A stretch of 64,000 nt of DNA from Pseudomonadota bacterium (lineage in GTDB: Bacteria > Pseudomonadota > Gammaproteobacteria > Pseudomonadales > Pseudohongiellaceae), in NCBI GenBank assembly GCA_027621405.1, contig JAQCBT010000011.1:62001-126000 (forward strand). Direction: 5' to 3'. Position numbers and translations under genes: made by a program. The notes under the pieces were generated by a model, which saw only the letters and a program-made list of their open reading frames with translations, was not told the origin of the DNA and made no database searches. Positions within the stretch are counted from its first letter, which is position 1, and the number at the start of each line of letters is the position of its first letter. Positions 52,003 through 61,197 of the stretch are shown here, in pieces.

Positions 52003-53325
52003 ATGGCCTCAAGTCACAAAGTAGGATTCGTATCGCTGGGCTGCCCCAAGGCACTGGTAGATTCCGAACGTATCCTTACCCAGCTTCGCATCGAAGGCTA
52101 CGAGGTCGTACCCACGTACGAGGATGCGGACATCGTGGTCGTGAATACCTGCGGGTTTATCGATAGCGCCAAGCAGGAGTCACTCAACACCATCGGCGAG
52201 GCGCTGCAGGAAAACGGCAAGGTGCTGGTTACCGGGTGTATGGGAGCGCAGGCCGAGAGCATTACCAGGGTGCACCCGAATGTACTTGGGGTCACTGGGC
52301 CGCATGCCTATGAGGCCGTGGTGTCCCAGGTGCATGAACATGTGCCGCCACCACAGAAGCATGACCCCTTCATCGACCTGGTACCTCCGCAGGGTATTAA
52401 GCTTACCCCGAGACACTATGCGTATTTGAAGATCTCGGAAGGATGTAATCATCGCTGCAGTTTCTGCATCATCCCTTCCATGCGCGGCGATCTGGTGAGT
52501 CGGCCAGTGGGCGAAGTGATGGACGAAGCGGAACGACTGGCCAGGGCTGGAGTGAAAGAGTTACTGGTGGTTTCCCAGGATACCAGTGCCTATGGAGTGG
52601 ACATCAAGTACCAGACTGGTTTCTGGCAGGGACGGCCGGTGAAGGCGAATATGCAGGGCCTGAGCGAGGCCTTGAGTGAGCTGGGAATCTGGGTGCGGCT
52701 GCACTATGTGTACCCCTATCCCCATGTGGATAACATCATTCCGCTGATGGCAGAAGGTAAGATCCTGCCCTACCTGGATATTCCTTTTCAGCATGCCAGC
52801 ATTCCCGTGTTAAAGGCCATGAAACGGCCAGCTGCCACGGAGAAATCCCTGGAACGCATTCAACGCTGGCGCGAGCAATGCCCGGACCTGACCCTGCGTA
52901 GCACGTTCATCGTGGGCTTCCCCGGTGAGACCGATGAAGACTTTGAACAATTGCTGGATTTCCTCCAACAGGCGCAACTGGATCGCGTAGGCTGTTTTCA
53001 GTATTCGCCGGTGGAAGGGGCAACCGCGAATGCCTTGCCCGATCCTGTGCCGGATGAAGTGAAACAGGCACGTTGGGAGCGCTTCATGGAGACCCAGCAA
53101 CGCATCAGCTGCGAACGACTGGAGCTGAAGGTTGGCAAGGAGATCGATGTCATCATCGATGAAATGAACGAGGAAGGCCTGATTGGTCGCTCCAGCGCCG
53201 ATGCACCGGAGATCGACGGGCTGGTCTATCTTTCCCTGGCCGAGGGGGTCAATGTGGGCGACCTGGTACGGGCAAAGATAAGCGATTCCGATGAGTATGA
53301 TTTATATGGCGAGGTAGTCAGATGA
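52003..53325 (+). CDS. rimO: Ribosomal protein S12 methylthiotransferase RimO
   Basis: The 440-residue radical-SAM enzyme adds a methylthio group to Asp of ribosomal protein S12. The N-terminal cluster domain has [30 protein letters not shown] and VTGCMGA. The radical-SAM cysteines are in [17 protein letters not shown] (about residue 147), and a C-terminal TRAM domain follows ([19 protein letters not shown]). Length is normal. Its stop overlaps the next start by 4 bp. Confidence 0.93.
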   Translation: MASSHKVGFVSLGCPKALVDSERILTQLRIEGYEVVPTYEDADIVVVNTCGFIDSAKQESLNTIGEALQENGKVLVTGCMGAQAESITRVHPNVLGVTGPHAYEAVVSQVHEHVPPPQKHDPFIDLVPPQGIKLTPRHYAYLKISEGCNHRCSFCIIPSMRGDLVSRPVGEVMDEAERLARAGVKELLVVSQDTSAYGVDIKYQTGFWQGRPVKANMQGLSEALSELGIWVRLHYVYPYPHVDNIIPLMAEGKILPYLDIPFQHASIPVLKAMKRPAATEKSLERIQRWREQCPDLTLRSTFIVGFPGETDEDFEQLLDFLQQAQLDRVGCFQYSPVEGATANALPDPVPDEVKQARWERFMETQQRISCERLELKVGKEIDVIIDEMNEEGLIGRSSADAPEIDGLVYLSLAEGVNVGDLVRAKISDSDEYDLYGEVVR

Positions 53326-54263
53326 GCGATGCAGTGAACGAAATCAAGCCCGGCATCCTGCGGACCCCGGATGAGTGTTTCCAGAACCTGCCGGGATTCG
53401 ACTTCGAACCCAACTACCTCGACGTGAACGGCTATCGGATGCATTACCTCGATGAAGGAACCGGCGAGCCGGTGTTGATGCTGCATGGCGAACCGACCTG
53501 GAGCTATCTGTACCGCAAGATGATTCCGCCAGTCGTAGATGCGGGTTATCGTGTCATCGTTCCTGACCTGATAGGTTTCGGCCGCTCGGACAAACCCACC
53601 GAGATCACAAGCCACAGCTACGCCTTCCATGTCGATAACATCACCCGCTTCCTCGCGGAACTGGGCCTGAGTGATCTCACCCTCGTGTGCCAGGACTGGG
53701 GTAGCCTGATCGGTCTGCGGGTCGCGGCCGAAAATCCCGATCGCTTCGCCCGCATCGTGCTCGCCAATGGCGGCCTACCCACCGGAGATCATGGCCGTAC
53801 CGATGCCTTCATGAAATGGCGGGCAGCAGTGGAAAAGATGCAGGCCGGCGGCTTTATGCCGGTGGGCAAGATCATCTCACGCGATCCGGCCAATCCCGAT
53901 GCTGAACCGAAGTTCGGAGCGGAAGTCATGGCCGCCTACGAAGCTCCCTTCCCTAACGGCAAATACATGGCTGGCCCGCTGGCCATGCCACTGTTGGTAC
54001 CCATTTCCCCGGACAACCCTGCCACCGTAGCCAATAGAGCAGCCTGGGAAGTGTTCAAGCAATGGCAGAAACCCTTCCTCACCGCCTTCAGCGATGGCGA
54101 TCCGATCACGGCTGGTGGCGACAAGGTGTTCCGCAAGCTGGTACCCGGCGCCCAGCACGATCAACACGTGACGATTGAGGGCGGATACCATTTCCTGCAG
54201 GAAGACCGGGGCCCGGAATTCGCCGCCGCTGTAATCGGGTTCATGCAGGCCAACCCACTGTAG
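53322..54263 (+). CDS. Haloalkane dehalogenase, HLD-I type
   Basis: A 313-residue alpha/beta hydrolase. [16 protein letters not shown] (oxyanion hole, with the first Trp-side residue Glu) is typical of subfamily HLD-I rather than the HGNP form of HLD-II. The nucleophile is Asp in [12 protein letters not shown] (with the halide-binding Trp next to it), the acid is probably in FSDGDPIT, and the base His is in [10 protein letters not shown]. It hydrolyses carbon-halogen bonds of alkyl halides. Coupling to rimO by ATGA overlap is unusual. Cytoplasmic. Confidence 0.85.
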   Translation: MSDAVNEIKPGILRTPDECFQNLPGFDFEPNYLDVNGYRMHYLDEGTGEPVLMLHGEPTWSYLYRKMIPPVVDAGYRVIVPDLIGFGRSDKPTEITSHSYAFHVDNITRFLAELGLSDLTLVCQDWGSLIGLRVAAENPDRFARIVLANGGLPTGDHGRTDAFMKWRAAVEKMQAGGFMPVGKIISRDPANPDAEPKFGAEVMAAYEAPFPNGKYMAGPLAMPLLVPISPDNPATVANRAAWEVFKQWQKPFLTAFSDGDPITAGGDKVFRKLVPGAQHDQHVTIEGGYHFLQEDRGPEFAAAVIGFMQANPL

Positions 54264-54285
54264 CCAGACACCGGAAATCGAGGGC

Positions 54286-54314
54286 AAAAAAAAGGCCGAC
54301 CTGGAGGTCAGCCT
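54286..54314 (-). terminator. Minus-strand intrinsic terminator without an obvious gene
   Basis: A 10-bp stem (54293-54302 with 54305-54314, one mismatch) is followed on the minus strand by eight T residues (54286-54293 complement). It cannot serve the rightward dehalogenase gene because the T run is on the wrong side. The only leftward gene in reach, fasciclin, already has its own terminator 300 bp earlier. Confidence 0.7.
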
Positions 54315-54410
54315 CAAGCGCTAATAGGATCATTAGCAGGGTCCAGACGGGAAAGGGAGTCGCCTGGAAGGATGGATCAGCAATAACAATCTCTGGAGTG
54401 ATTGAAACTT
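54286..54410 (-). ncRNA. Candidate small RNA on the minus strand
   Basis: A TATAAA-like -10 box near 54416-54421 on the minus strand is followed, about 125 bases later, by an otherwise unexplained strong terminator. The interval has no leftward open frame of meaningful length. No -35 box was recognised and no known RNA family is matched, so this is speculative. Confidence 0.22.
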
Positions 54411-54596
54411 ACCCTTTATAACGACGCCCCCCAAAGGCTGGATCACCCTGTTCACCAAAAACTTTTTTGTGTGGGATCATCCGCACCCATTGTGCCGCAC
54501 AAGTGCGCATTCAGTTGCACTGCAGACCCACTGTTACTCTGGAGCTACGCCGCTGCACCGAATCCAGGGTGCGGGCTTCAGATCCGCGGGAGCAAT

Positions 54597-54626
54597 AAAA
54601 AAGGCCAGCTGCTGGCTGGCCTTTTT
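54597..54626 (-). terminator. Intrinsic terminator after the fasciclin gene
   Basis: A perfect 12-bp stem (54598-54609 with 54615-54626), AAAAAGGCCAGC against GCTGGCCTTTTT, lies 46 bp past the fasciclin stop. T runs on both strands make it bidirectional, so it can also stop read-through from the convergent dehalogenase transcript. Confidence 0.88.
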
Positions 54627-54672
54627 GCTCATGAACGAATCATGCGCACTACCGGGAGTGCGTCACGGCGCC

Positions 54673-55158
54673 TTACTGAGGCAACACTACCTTGTCAATA
54701 ACGTGGATCACACCATTGTCAGTCTCGATGTCGGCGGCGACCACATTGGCACCATCCACGGTCACACCGTTTGTGGCGTCAACACTCAGGGATGAGCCCT
54801 GTACACTCTCGACTTGCAGGGCCTGACCCGCGATATCGGTGGACATTACCTTCCCGGGGATCACATGGTAGGTGAGTACGGCAACCAGTTGATCCAGGTT
54901 CTCTGGCTTCAACAGAGTTTCTACAGTACCTTCGGGCAGTGCAGCGAATGCCTCATCTGTGGGTGCGAAGACTGTGAAAGGACCTTCACCCTTGAGAGTT
55001 TCAACCAGGCCTGCGGCCTGCACTGCAGCCACCAGCGTGTTGAATTGACCGGCGGCAACAGCAGTGTCCACAATATCCTGTGCACGCACCTGAATGCTGG
55101 TGATAATTAAAGGCAACGCGGCAAAAACAGCGATAGCAGTATGTCGAATTCTGGACAT
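54673..55158 (-). CDS. Exported fasciclin-domain protein
   Basis: The ATG at 55158 is chosen because GGAGGACG lies directly upstream; the frame is open 60 bp further. The 161-residue protein has a signal peptide ([19 protein letters not shown]) and one fasciclin domain: [49 protein letters not shown] and the final [15 protein letters not shown]. These domains mediate adhesion. It probably lies in the periplasm or at the surface. A strong terminator follows. Confidence 0.88.
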   Translation of the reverse strand: MSRIRHTAIAVFAALPLIITSIQVRAQDIVDTAVAAGQFNTLVAAVQAAGLVETLKGEGPFTVFAPTDEAFAALPEGTVETLLKPENLDQLVAVLTYHVIPGKVMSTDIAGQALQVESVQGSSLSVDATNGVTVDGANVVAADIETDNGVIHVIDKVVLPQ

Positions 55159-55374
55159 TATCGTCCTCCAAATAAAAACAGTTATAAGTAAGAAATTGAT
55201 TAACAGCGCATAGTTCAACGGCAGGACAAAGCAATTGGTTCATATTCCCTATCGAAACAACGCAAATTTTTTTCGAAAGGTATAAAATTCGCTTATTGTC
55301 AGAATTTTTAAATCCGGATACTTGTTTGGCTCGTAACATAAAGGTTTAGCTGCAGCAATGAGGTTCAAACGCTA

Positions 55375-56298
55375 TTGGCTTCGTCGACTGACAATATTCT
55401 TATTACCGGTGCCTCGGGCTTCATCGGCTCGGCGCTCGCATACGCGCTGGCACAGGATGGCTTCAGTGTCTTCATACTCGATCGCGTCGATCCGCAGAGC
55501 CCGTTTTATTACGACAGCGAACTCAATACGGTAAGGCTCGACGAGGAGACACCACTTCGAGCGGTAATAAACCTCGCCGGTGCCAATATCGCGGACGGGC
55601 GTTGGAGTCCGGAAAGAAAAAAAACCATCTGGGATAGTCGGGTCGAACTTACCCGGGCGCTTAGCGAAGCGCTAGCCAAGCTGCCACAGAAGCCTAAAGT
55701 GCTTCTGTCCGCGTCCGCCATCGGCTACTACGGTAATCAGTGCATCACAGCTACCGACGAATTCGGAAACCCCGGCACGGACTTCCTGGCAGATCTATCG
55801 GTGGCCTGGGAATCCGCGACCCAGGCAGCAAGTGACGCGGGTATTCGGGTGGTATGGATGCGCTTCGGCTTGGTGCTGGCGGCACATGGCGGCGTCCTGA
55901 AGAAGCTGGTCCTGCCCCTGCGCGCAGCGGTGGTCGGTAGAGTGGGCGATGGCCAGCACCTGCAGCCCTGGATCACGTTGAGCGACCTGATTCGTCTCAT
56001 CAAACAACTTCTGGTGGAGCAGGATTTCTCCGGTCCTATCAACCTGGTCGCCCCTGCGCCGGCAACAAATTCGGAATTCTCTTCTGCGATGGCACGAGCG
56101 CTAAGGCGGCCGCAATTGCCCCCACTGCCAGCCGCAGTGACCCGCATGCTGTTTGGCGAAATGGCCGATGCAGCCTTACTGGCCTCAAGTCATATCATCA
56201 GCTCGCGGCAACAGGAGCTGGCTGCCACATTGGCGTATCCCACCCTCGACGGCGCACTCGCGGCGATCTACGCTACCCCCACTCCTGATACAGAGTAG
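55375..56298 (+). CDS. TIGR01777-family NAD(P)-binding epimerase
   Basis: A TTG start is used; no in-frame ATG lies before the next upstream stop, and a TGAGG element is about 12 bp before it. The 307-residue SDR-type protein has the Rossmann loop ILITGASGFIGSALAYAL, then VINLAGANIADGRW, LLSASAIGYYGNQ, VWMRFGLVLAAHGGVLKK and the C-terminal DUF1731-like end. The family reaction is not established. Members are often called YfcH-like sugar epimerases. Cytoplasmic. Confidence 0.83.
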   Translation: MASSTDNILITGASGFIGSALAYALAQDGFSVFILDRVDPQSPFYYDSELNTVRLDEETPLRAVINLAGANIADGRWSPERKKTIWDSRVELTRALSEALAKLPQKPKVLLSASAIGYYGNQCITATDEFGNPGTDFLADLSVAWESATQAASDAGIRVVWMRFGLVLAAHGGVLKKLVLPLRAAVVGRVGDGQHLQPWITLSDLIRLIKQLLVEQDFSGPINLVAPAPATNSEFSSAMARALRRPQLPPLPAAVTRMLFGEMADAALLASSHIISSRQQELAATLAYPTLDGALAAIYATPTPDTE

Positions 56299-56340
56299 AC
56301 GCGACCCATGCCGAAGCCGTAGCCACGAACCTCTCAGACC

Positions 56341-56877
56341 TCATCGACGGCCTGCATTGATCGGTTTGTAAATTCCCCGAAATCCGGTCTCCCAACTCTC
56401 ACCATTGTCTCTGGATATCTCGATCAGCTGCAGAATCTCCCCATCGGGCAGACTGCTCAGGGTGGTTCGATCCAGAATGGTTTCCTCGCCGTTGGGATAC
56501 GTCCCCAGGAACTGCACGAACTCGCCGTGTTCAGCGGCTACCAGTTCCTTCTCCTTGGTGCCGCCGGGAGAGAGCGCCTGCCCGGTGATCCAGAGTTGTT
56601 TCAGTTTCCCGCTCGCCGGATCCACATAAAACACACTGATACCCACACCTCCGCCGCTGCCTTGCCACTGCTCCTGCACGATACAGCCATTGAGCATGCG
56701 GTATATAGTGTTGCTGCCCAGCAACTCTCCGGCATCGTCCTCAACCCGCCACTCACCAAACCAGAAGTCCAGCAGGGCCAGCTCTGGATTGGTACTGCAT
56801 CCCAACTGCCCTGAGGAAGGGGAAGACAGCAAGATACTGGCCAGCAGCAGGAAAAAAGCTGAAGTCTGTTTTCTCAC
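56341..56877 (-). CDS. Exported DUF1579-like protein
   Basis: The 178-residue product has a signal peptide (FFLLLASILLSSPSSG). The remainder is a single beta-barrel-like domain: LALLDFWFGEWRVEDDAGEL, SNTIYRMLNGCIVQEQWQG, ISVFYVDPASGKLKQLWI. This arrangement matches the DUF1579/THAP4-like beta-barrel proteins of unknown ligand. It ends convergent to the epimerase gene, 42 bp away. Confidence 0.7.
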   Translation of the reverse strand: MRKQTSAFFLLLASILLSSPSSGQLGCSTNPELALLDFWFGEWRVEDDAGELLGSNTIYRMLNGCIVQEQWQGSGGGVGISVFYVDPASGKLKQLWITGQALSPGGTKEKELVAAEHGEFVQFLGTYPNGEETILDRTTLSSLPDGEILQLIEISRDNGESWETGFRGIYKPINAGRR

Positions 56878-57091
56878 GCCAGTCTCCGAAGTAATTCACT
56901 GGATCATTTCAGAGGCCGCTATCGGTAGCAAGCCCTACTTGTCGAATGGGCACAGAGGCCCACTCTGTGAACTGCGCTCTTAATTGGCCATCAATTCACG
57001 GGCAATTGCGAAGGAAACCGGGGCGATGTACGTAGAAAAGAGGAACGGCATTGCTATGATAAAAACCACGAAGCAGACAGAGGCCCAGCCC

Positions 57092-58303
57092 ATGCGCATC
57101 CAAACCCTTCCCTTAGCCCTGATTCTGGCCCTGGTCACGACCACGTCCGCCGCCGACACCCGGGACAACGCGATCGCCCTCTTCCAGTTCGCCGAACAGA
57201 ACTTCCCTGAATTACTGAATCCACCTGACTACGAGATACAGGAGATCCAGGGATTCTATGTGCGCTTCTATGCCGGTACCGGCATCTACCTTGGCGTGCA
57301 GGGGGACAACGTCTGGGCGGTGGGCGGTCCACTGGGTGAGCAACTGGATATGGTGGGTAAACTCGAGGCCTTCATCAGCGTGCAGCCTTCGGATATCAGC
57401 GACAGCCTGCTCACCAATCGCCGCCCTTATTGCACATACTATGCAGAAGACCGCTTCGCCGCAGTACGCGATTTCACCCGCAACACTTTGTTTAACAGCT
57501 CACTCAGTATCAAAGTGGAAGGCAACGAATGCGTGTTCACCTCCAACAACATCCCAAATCATGACTTCAACGACCAGTCTGCCGCCTTCGCAACCAACGT
57601 CGCCGAAGTGGCCACAGCAGTACGCATCCCCATCGAGCCTGCATTCGCAAGCGAGGTAACCGAACTGTCCCTGACCACGGACAACGCCATCTTCCTCAAC
57701 GGCGTAAAACTCGACCTGTTTGCCGCCGCCTGCTACAACGTGGGCGATGAGAAGATCGGTTGTAACGATATCAACCAACCCTGGCGTTTCGACCCGCTGC
57801 ATCCACAGAATCAATTCGGCACCGATCAGCACAACGCCCACACCCAACCCACTGGCGCCTATCACTACCACGGCAACCCCCAAGCCCTGTTCGACCAGCA
57901 ACCCAATGCCGAGTCAGCGGTAATCGGATTCGCCGCCGACGGCTTCCCCATTTTTGGCAGCTTCATCGATGACAACGGCAGCGTGCGAGCTGCCACCAGC
58001 AGCTACCGACTGAAATCAGGAACCCGCCCGCAAAGCGCAAATGATCCCGGCGGCCCTTACGACGGCACATACCGCGATGACTACGAATACTTGGCAGGCA
58101 GCGGCGACCTGGACGAATGCAACGGCATGATGTGGAAAGGTTCCTATGGCTACTACGTCATCAACGAATTCCCCTGGGTATTGAATTGCTACAAGGGCAC
58201 CCCGAACGAGACATTCAACAAGACGGCTGGGGAAGGCGGCGCTAACCAGGGCGGCCAGCCCGGGGGCATGATGCCACCAGGCAGCCCTCCGCCAGGACCA
58301 TAG
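57092..58303 (+). CDS. Exported YHYH-domain protein
   Basis: The frame is open from 56984, but the ATG at 57092 gives a signal peptide (IQTLPLALILALVTTTSAA). The 403-residue protein has a first region (about 25-115, FAEQNFPELLNPP) of unknown fold. A YHYH domain follows, with HNAHTQPTGAYHYHGNPQALF, GFAADGFPIFG and CNGMMWKGSYGYYVINEFPW. The tail is rich in Gly and Pro. YHYH proteins are found in marine bacteria and bind metal through the His/Tyr motif; no reaction is established. Confidence 0.8.
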   Translation: MRIQTLPLALILALVTTTSAADTRDNAIALFQFAEQNFPELLNPPDYEIQEIQGFYVRFYAGTGIYLGVQGDNVWAVGGPLGEQLDMVGKLEAFISVQPSDISDSLLTNRRPYCTYYAEDRFAAVRDFTRNTLFNSSLSIKVEGNECVFTSNNIPNHDFNDQSAAFATNVAEVATAVRIPIEPAFASEVTELSLTTDNAIFLNGVKLDLFAAACYNVGDEKIGCNDINQPWRFDPLHPQNQFGTDQHNAHTQPTGAYHYHGNPQALFDQQPNAESAVIGFAADGFPIFGSFIDDNGSVRAATSSYRLKSGTRPQSANDPGGPYDGTYRDDYEYLAGSGDLDECNGMMWKGSYGYYVINEFPWVLNCYKGTPNETFNKTAGEGGANQGGQPGGMMPPGSPPPGP

Positions 58304-58383
58304 TCACTGAACAGTCTTGCATGGCAAAAGTATTCAATTGATCGCGGTTCGCGTTAGGCTGGTTATTTAAATGAAATAACTGA

Positions 58384-58770
58384 CTACAAAACCAAATTAC
58401 ACACCATCATAATCACCGCCATAACCAGCACAAACAGTCCCTGGATAAGCGAAGCCATCATGCTGTGTTCAGAAAACAGATTAGAGGCGATGAGTAATGT
58501 AGAAAGCGCGATAACGATCAACACTGCTGCAGGCCATGCATTAATGGCGTCCGCCAGTGCAATGATCCAGGCCAGGAAGAACGTGCCGGCCAATTGCAGA
58601 ACCATGCCGACAACAGGCTGGGTACTGGAATCACCAATATTCACCCCCACACCCTCTGACCACTGCTTGCCGAACAACATGGGTGAGTACCAAAGCCCCC
58701 CAAGAAAAAAACAAATGACAGTGCTGATCCCTACAGCCCACCAGCTTATACCCGTTGTGATTGCATCCAT
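58384..58770 (-). CDS. DUF1761 membrane protein (second copy)
   Basis: The ATG at 58770 follows GGGAGAAAACG, a good ribosome site; the frame is open further upstream but reads poorly there. The 128-residue protein has GISTVICFFLGGLWYSPMLFGKQW, the same DUF1761 hallmark as the protein encoded at 51364-51774, and four helices in all. Overall similarity to the first copy is limited to the first half. Unknown function. Confidence 0.8.
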   Translation of the reverse strand: MDAITTGISWWAVGISTVICFFLGGLWYSPMLFGKQWSEGVGVNIGDSSTQPVVGMVLQLAGTFFLAWIIALADAINAWPAAVLIVIALSTLLIASNLFSEHSMMASLIQGLFVLVMAVIMMVCNLVL

Positions 58771-58921
58771 CGTTTTCTCCCGATTCCGGCTTTCTTTCCT
58801 GCAATTGTGATTGCCTGTCCCACAGAGCACAAGACCGCTTGCATCGATCAATCTCACGCTGGAAGGGGTGGCCAAAACAGCGTAACCTCAGGGCCATTGA
58901 TTACCAGCAAGGAGGTCTGCC

Positions 58922-60520
58922 ATGAACCGTGTTTTCGCCAAATTCACTTCTATCCTCATCCCGGCCATACTGCTGCTGCCTGTTGGTGCACTGGGACAAG
59001 GCTTCTCAGGCTACAAGGCAGAAGCTGTGGAATCTGTGGACGCTCAGAGCAAGCTGGTACAGGAAATCGTGGACAGCCTGTTCTCCTTTTCCGAACTGGG
59101 TTTCCAGGAATTTGAAACCCAGCGCTATCTGGCAGAGATTCTTGAAGCCAATGGCTTCGAGGTAGAACTGGGAGTTGCCGGAATTCCCTCGGCCTGGTGG
59201 GCCAGCTGGGGCAGTGGCGAGCCGGTAATTGCGCTGGGCTCCGATGTGGACGGCATACCCCGCGCCTCCCAGATGCCCGGTGTGGCATACCGCGAACCCA
59301 TGATTGAGGGTGCCCCCGGACACGGCGAGGGACATAACTCAGGCCAGGCCGTGAATATCGTCGCTGCTCTTGCGGTAAAAGACATCATGGAGCGCGAGAA
59401 TCTACCCGGCACCATCGTTATCTGGCCCGGCATCGCTGAAGAGTTGCTGGGCACCAAGGCCTGGTATGCTCGCGATGGCATGTTCGAAGGTGTGGACGCG
59501 GTGCTGTTTACTCACGTCTCCAACAATCTCAGTGTGAGCTGGGGTCGTGCGCGAGGCACCGGGCTCGTCTCCGTGGAATTCATGTTCGACGGTGTGGCGG
59601 CACATGGAGCCGGTGACCCGTGGCAGGGACGCAGTGCCCTGGACGCGGTAGAACTCACCAATATCGCATGGAACTATCGCCGCGAACACCTGCACCCACT
59701 GCAACGCTCACACTATGTAATCAGCAACGGGGGTGACCAGCCCAATGTAGTGCCGTCGTACGCCAGCGTCTGGTACTTCATCCGTGAAGTCACCGCCGAT
59801 GGTATTCGGGAAAATTATGAAACCCTGCAGAATATCGCTCGCGGTGCAGCGCTGATGACCGATACCGCCATGTCACAGCGAGTGGTCGGGGCCGCCTACC
59901 CGAGGCACTTTAACAAGCCCATCGCTGAAGCCATGTATGCCAATATCCAGCAAGTGGGATTGCCCAGCTGGTCCGAAGACGATCAGCAGTTTGCCATGGC
60001 CTTGCAGGAACTCATGGGAGCAGAGGAACCCAGCGGCCTCGCGACAGAATTGTCCGAGCTCGGTGTGGACCTGCAGGAACCCATCTCCGGAGGCTCCGAT
60101 GATATCGGCGACGTGAGCTGGAATGTGCCAACTGTCACCTTGCGTTACCCATCCAATGTCAGCGGATTACAGGGCCACCACTGGTCCAGCGCCATGGCCA
60201 TGGCGACACCCATCGCCCACAAGGGAGCGATAGCCGGCGCCAAGGTAATCGCCACAACCATGCTGGACCTGATTCAGAGCGAAACCCTGGTCGAGGAAGC
60301 CCAGGCCTACTTTGATGATGTGCAAACCGCAGAAGAGCAATATGTTCCGTTCATTGGTCCCGACGATCCACCGGCGATCGAGAAGAACGCCGACATTATG
60401 GAAGAGTTCCGTCCGCAACTGGAGGCCCTGTATTACGATCCCAGTCGCTTCGAGACCTACCTCGATCAATTAGGCATCGACTATCCACAACTTGAACCCG
60501 GGACTATTCAGCGCAGATAA
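58922..60520 (+). CDS. Exported M20-family amidohydrolase (AbgB-like)
   Basis: A 532-residue zinc hydrolase with a signal peptide (LIPAILLLPVGALG). The metal site is visible as ALGSDVDGIPRASQ (the Asp), GHGEGHNSGQAVNIVAA (His) and WPGIAEELLGTKAWYARD (Glu pair). A dimerisation domain follows, with GVAAHGAGDPWQGRSALDAVE and HYVISNGGDQPNVVP. The closest named relatives split p-aminobenzoyl-glutamate or related amides. Export is notable, since most relatives are cytoplasmic. AAGGAGG precedes the start. Confidence 0.85.
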   Translation: MNRVFAKFTSILIPAILLLPVGALGQGFSGYKAEAVESVDAQSKLVQEIVDSLFSFSELGFQEFETQRYLAEILEANGFEVELGVAGIPSAWWASWGSGEPVIALGSDVDGIPRASQMPGVAYREPMIEGAPGHGEGHNSGQAVNIVAALAVKDIMERENLPGTIVIWPGIAEELLGTKAWYARDGMFEGVDAVLFTHVSNNLSVSWGRARGTGLVSVEFMFDGVAAHGAGDPWQGRSALDAVELTNIAWNYRREHLHPLQRSHYVISNGGDQPNVVPSYASVWYFIREVTADGIRENYETLQNIARGAALMTDTAMSQRVVGAAYPRHFNKPIAEAMYANIQQVGLPSWSEDDQQFAMALQELMGAEEPSGLATELSELGVDLQEPISGGSDDIGDVSWNVPTVTLRYPSNVSGLQGHHWSSAMAMATPIAHKGAIAGAKVIATTMLDLIQSETLVEEAQAYFDDVQTAEEQYVPFIGPDDPPAIEKNADIMEEFRPQLEALYYDPSRFETYLDQLGIDYPQLEPGTIQRR

Positions 60521-60571
60521 GCCTGCTGGGCTCAGCCCGAATGCTGAGCCCAGCCAGGAAGCGTAGCAAGC

Positions 60572-61174
60572 GTGCATCATCTCATCTTGATAGTTGGGCT
60601 CGTCATGGCTGGGACACTGTGCGCCCAGCCCGATCTTGAACTCGCAGACCCCTCACTGGATCCCCGCATCAGCCCCCGTGAGCCCCGGGTGCTCGCCCCC
60701 ACTCTCGCCCCGGAAGAGTTGGATCGTGCGGTATTGAATCGCCTGATGCAGGAAATCGCCCATACTCCGGACAGGGCTGCGGAAATCCTGTCACTGGATG
60801 ATGACGAGTTACAGAACACCTACATCTACCTCTCCAATGCCCGCAGCTTCATCAATAACAACGAGTCTGCAAACCTGCGCGCCATGTGCCTGGCGTGGAA
60901 TGCCTCAACGACGACCGGCGATGAGAGGATAGCGGAAGCATTGAATGCCTATAAACGACGCCGCCAGTTCACCCTGGACTTCATCGCCAGGTATTACCGG
61001 GTAGTCATTGCCGATATAGAGAGCACTCTGGATGAACAGTCACAGCGGCAATTCAAACGCTACATGGATGATAGACGGGCGCGGATGGCAAACTCGGGGG
61101 CGACCAGCTTCGGCGCTGTGGTAGAGAATATCAGCAGCGGAAGAGAGACCGTGCAGTCTCATTGCCAGCGCTAG
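60572..61174 (+). CDS. Exported protein of unknown function
   Basis: The start is GTG, preceded by an AGGAAGCG element. The 200-residue product has a signal peptide (LILIVGLVMAGTLCAQ) and is otherwise predicted helical (VLNRLMQEIAHTPDRAAEIL, YKRRRQFTLDFIARYYRVV). One central Cys (RAMCLAW) and a late one (QSHCQR) may form a disulfide. No family is recognised. It follows the amidohydrolase by 51 bp. Confidence 0.6.
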   Translation: MHHLILIVGLVMAGTLCAQPDLELADPSLDPRISPREPRVLAPTLAPEELDRAVLNRLMQEIAHTPDRAAEILSLDDDELQNTYIYLSNARSFINNNESANLRAMCLAWNASTTTGDERIAEALNAYKRRRQFTLDFIARYYRVVIADIESTLDEQSQRQFKRYMDDRRARMANSGATSFGAVVENISSGRETVQSHCQR

Positions 61175-61197
61175 AGCCACTACCAACAAAACCAGGC

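Larger units (their letters stand above)
54264..54672. other. Gene-poor 409-bp stretch with two hairpins
   Basis: No convincing protein gene lies between the dehalogenase stop and the fasciclin stop. The stretch holds two minus-strand terminator-like hairpins (54286-54314 and 54597-54626). A TATAAA box at about 54416-54421 on the minus strand lies between them. A small RNA gene is possible (see the separate entry). Confidence 0.5.

Noticed and set aside
54402-54701. A 99-codon rightward frame before the fasciclin gene
   Set aside because: It crosses the terminator hairpin, has no ribosome site and resembles no protein.
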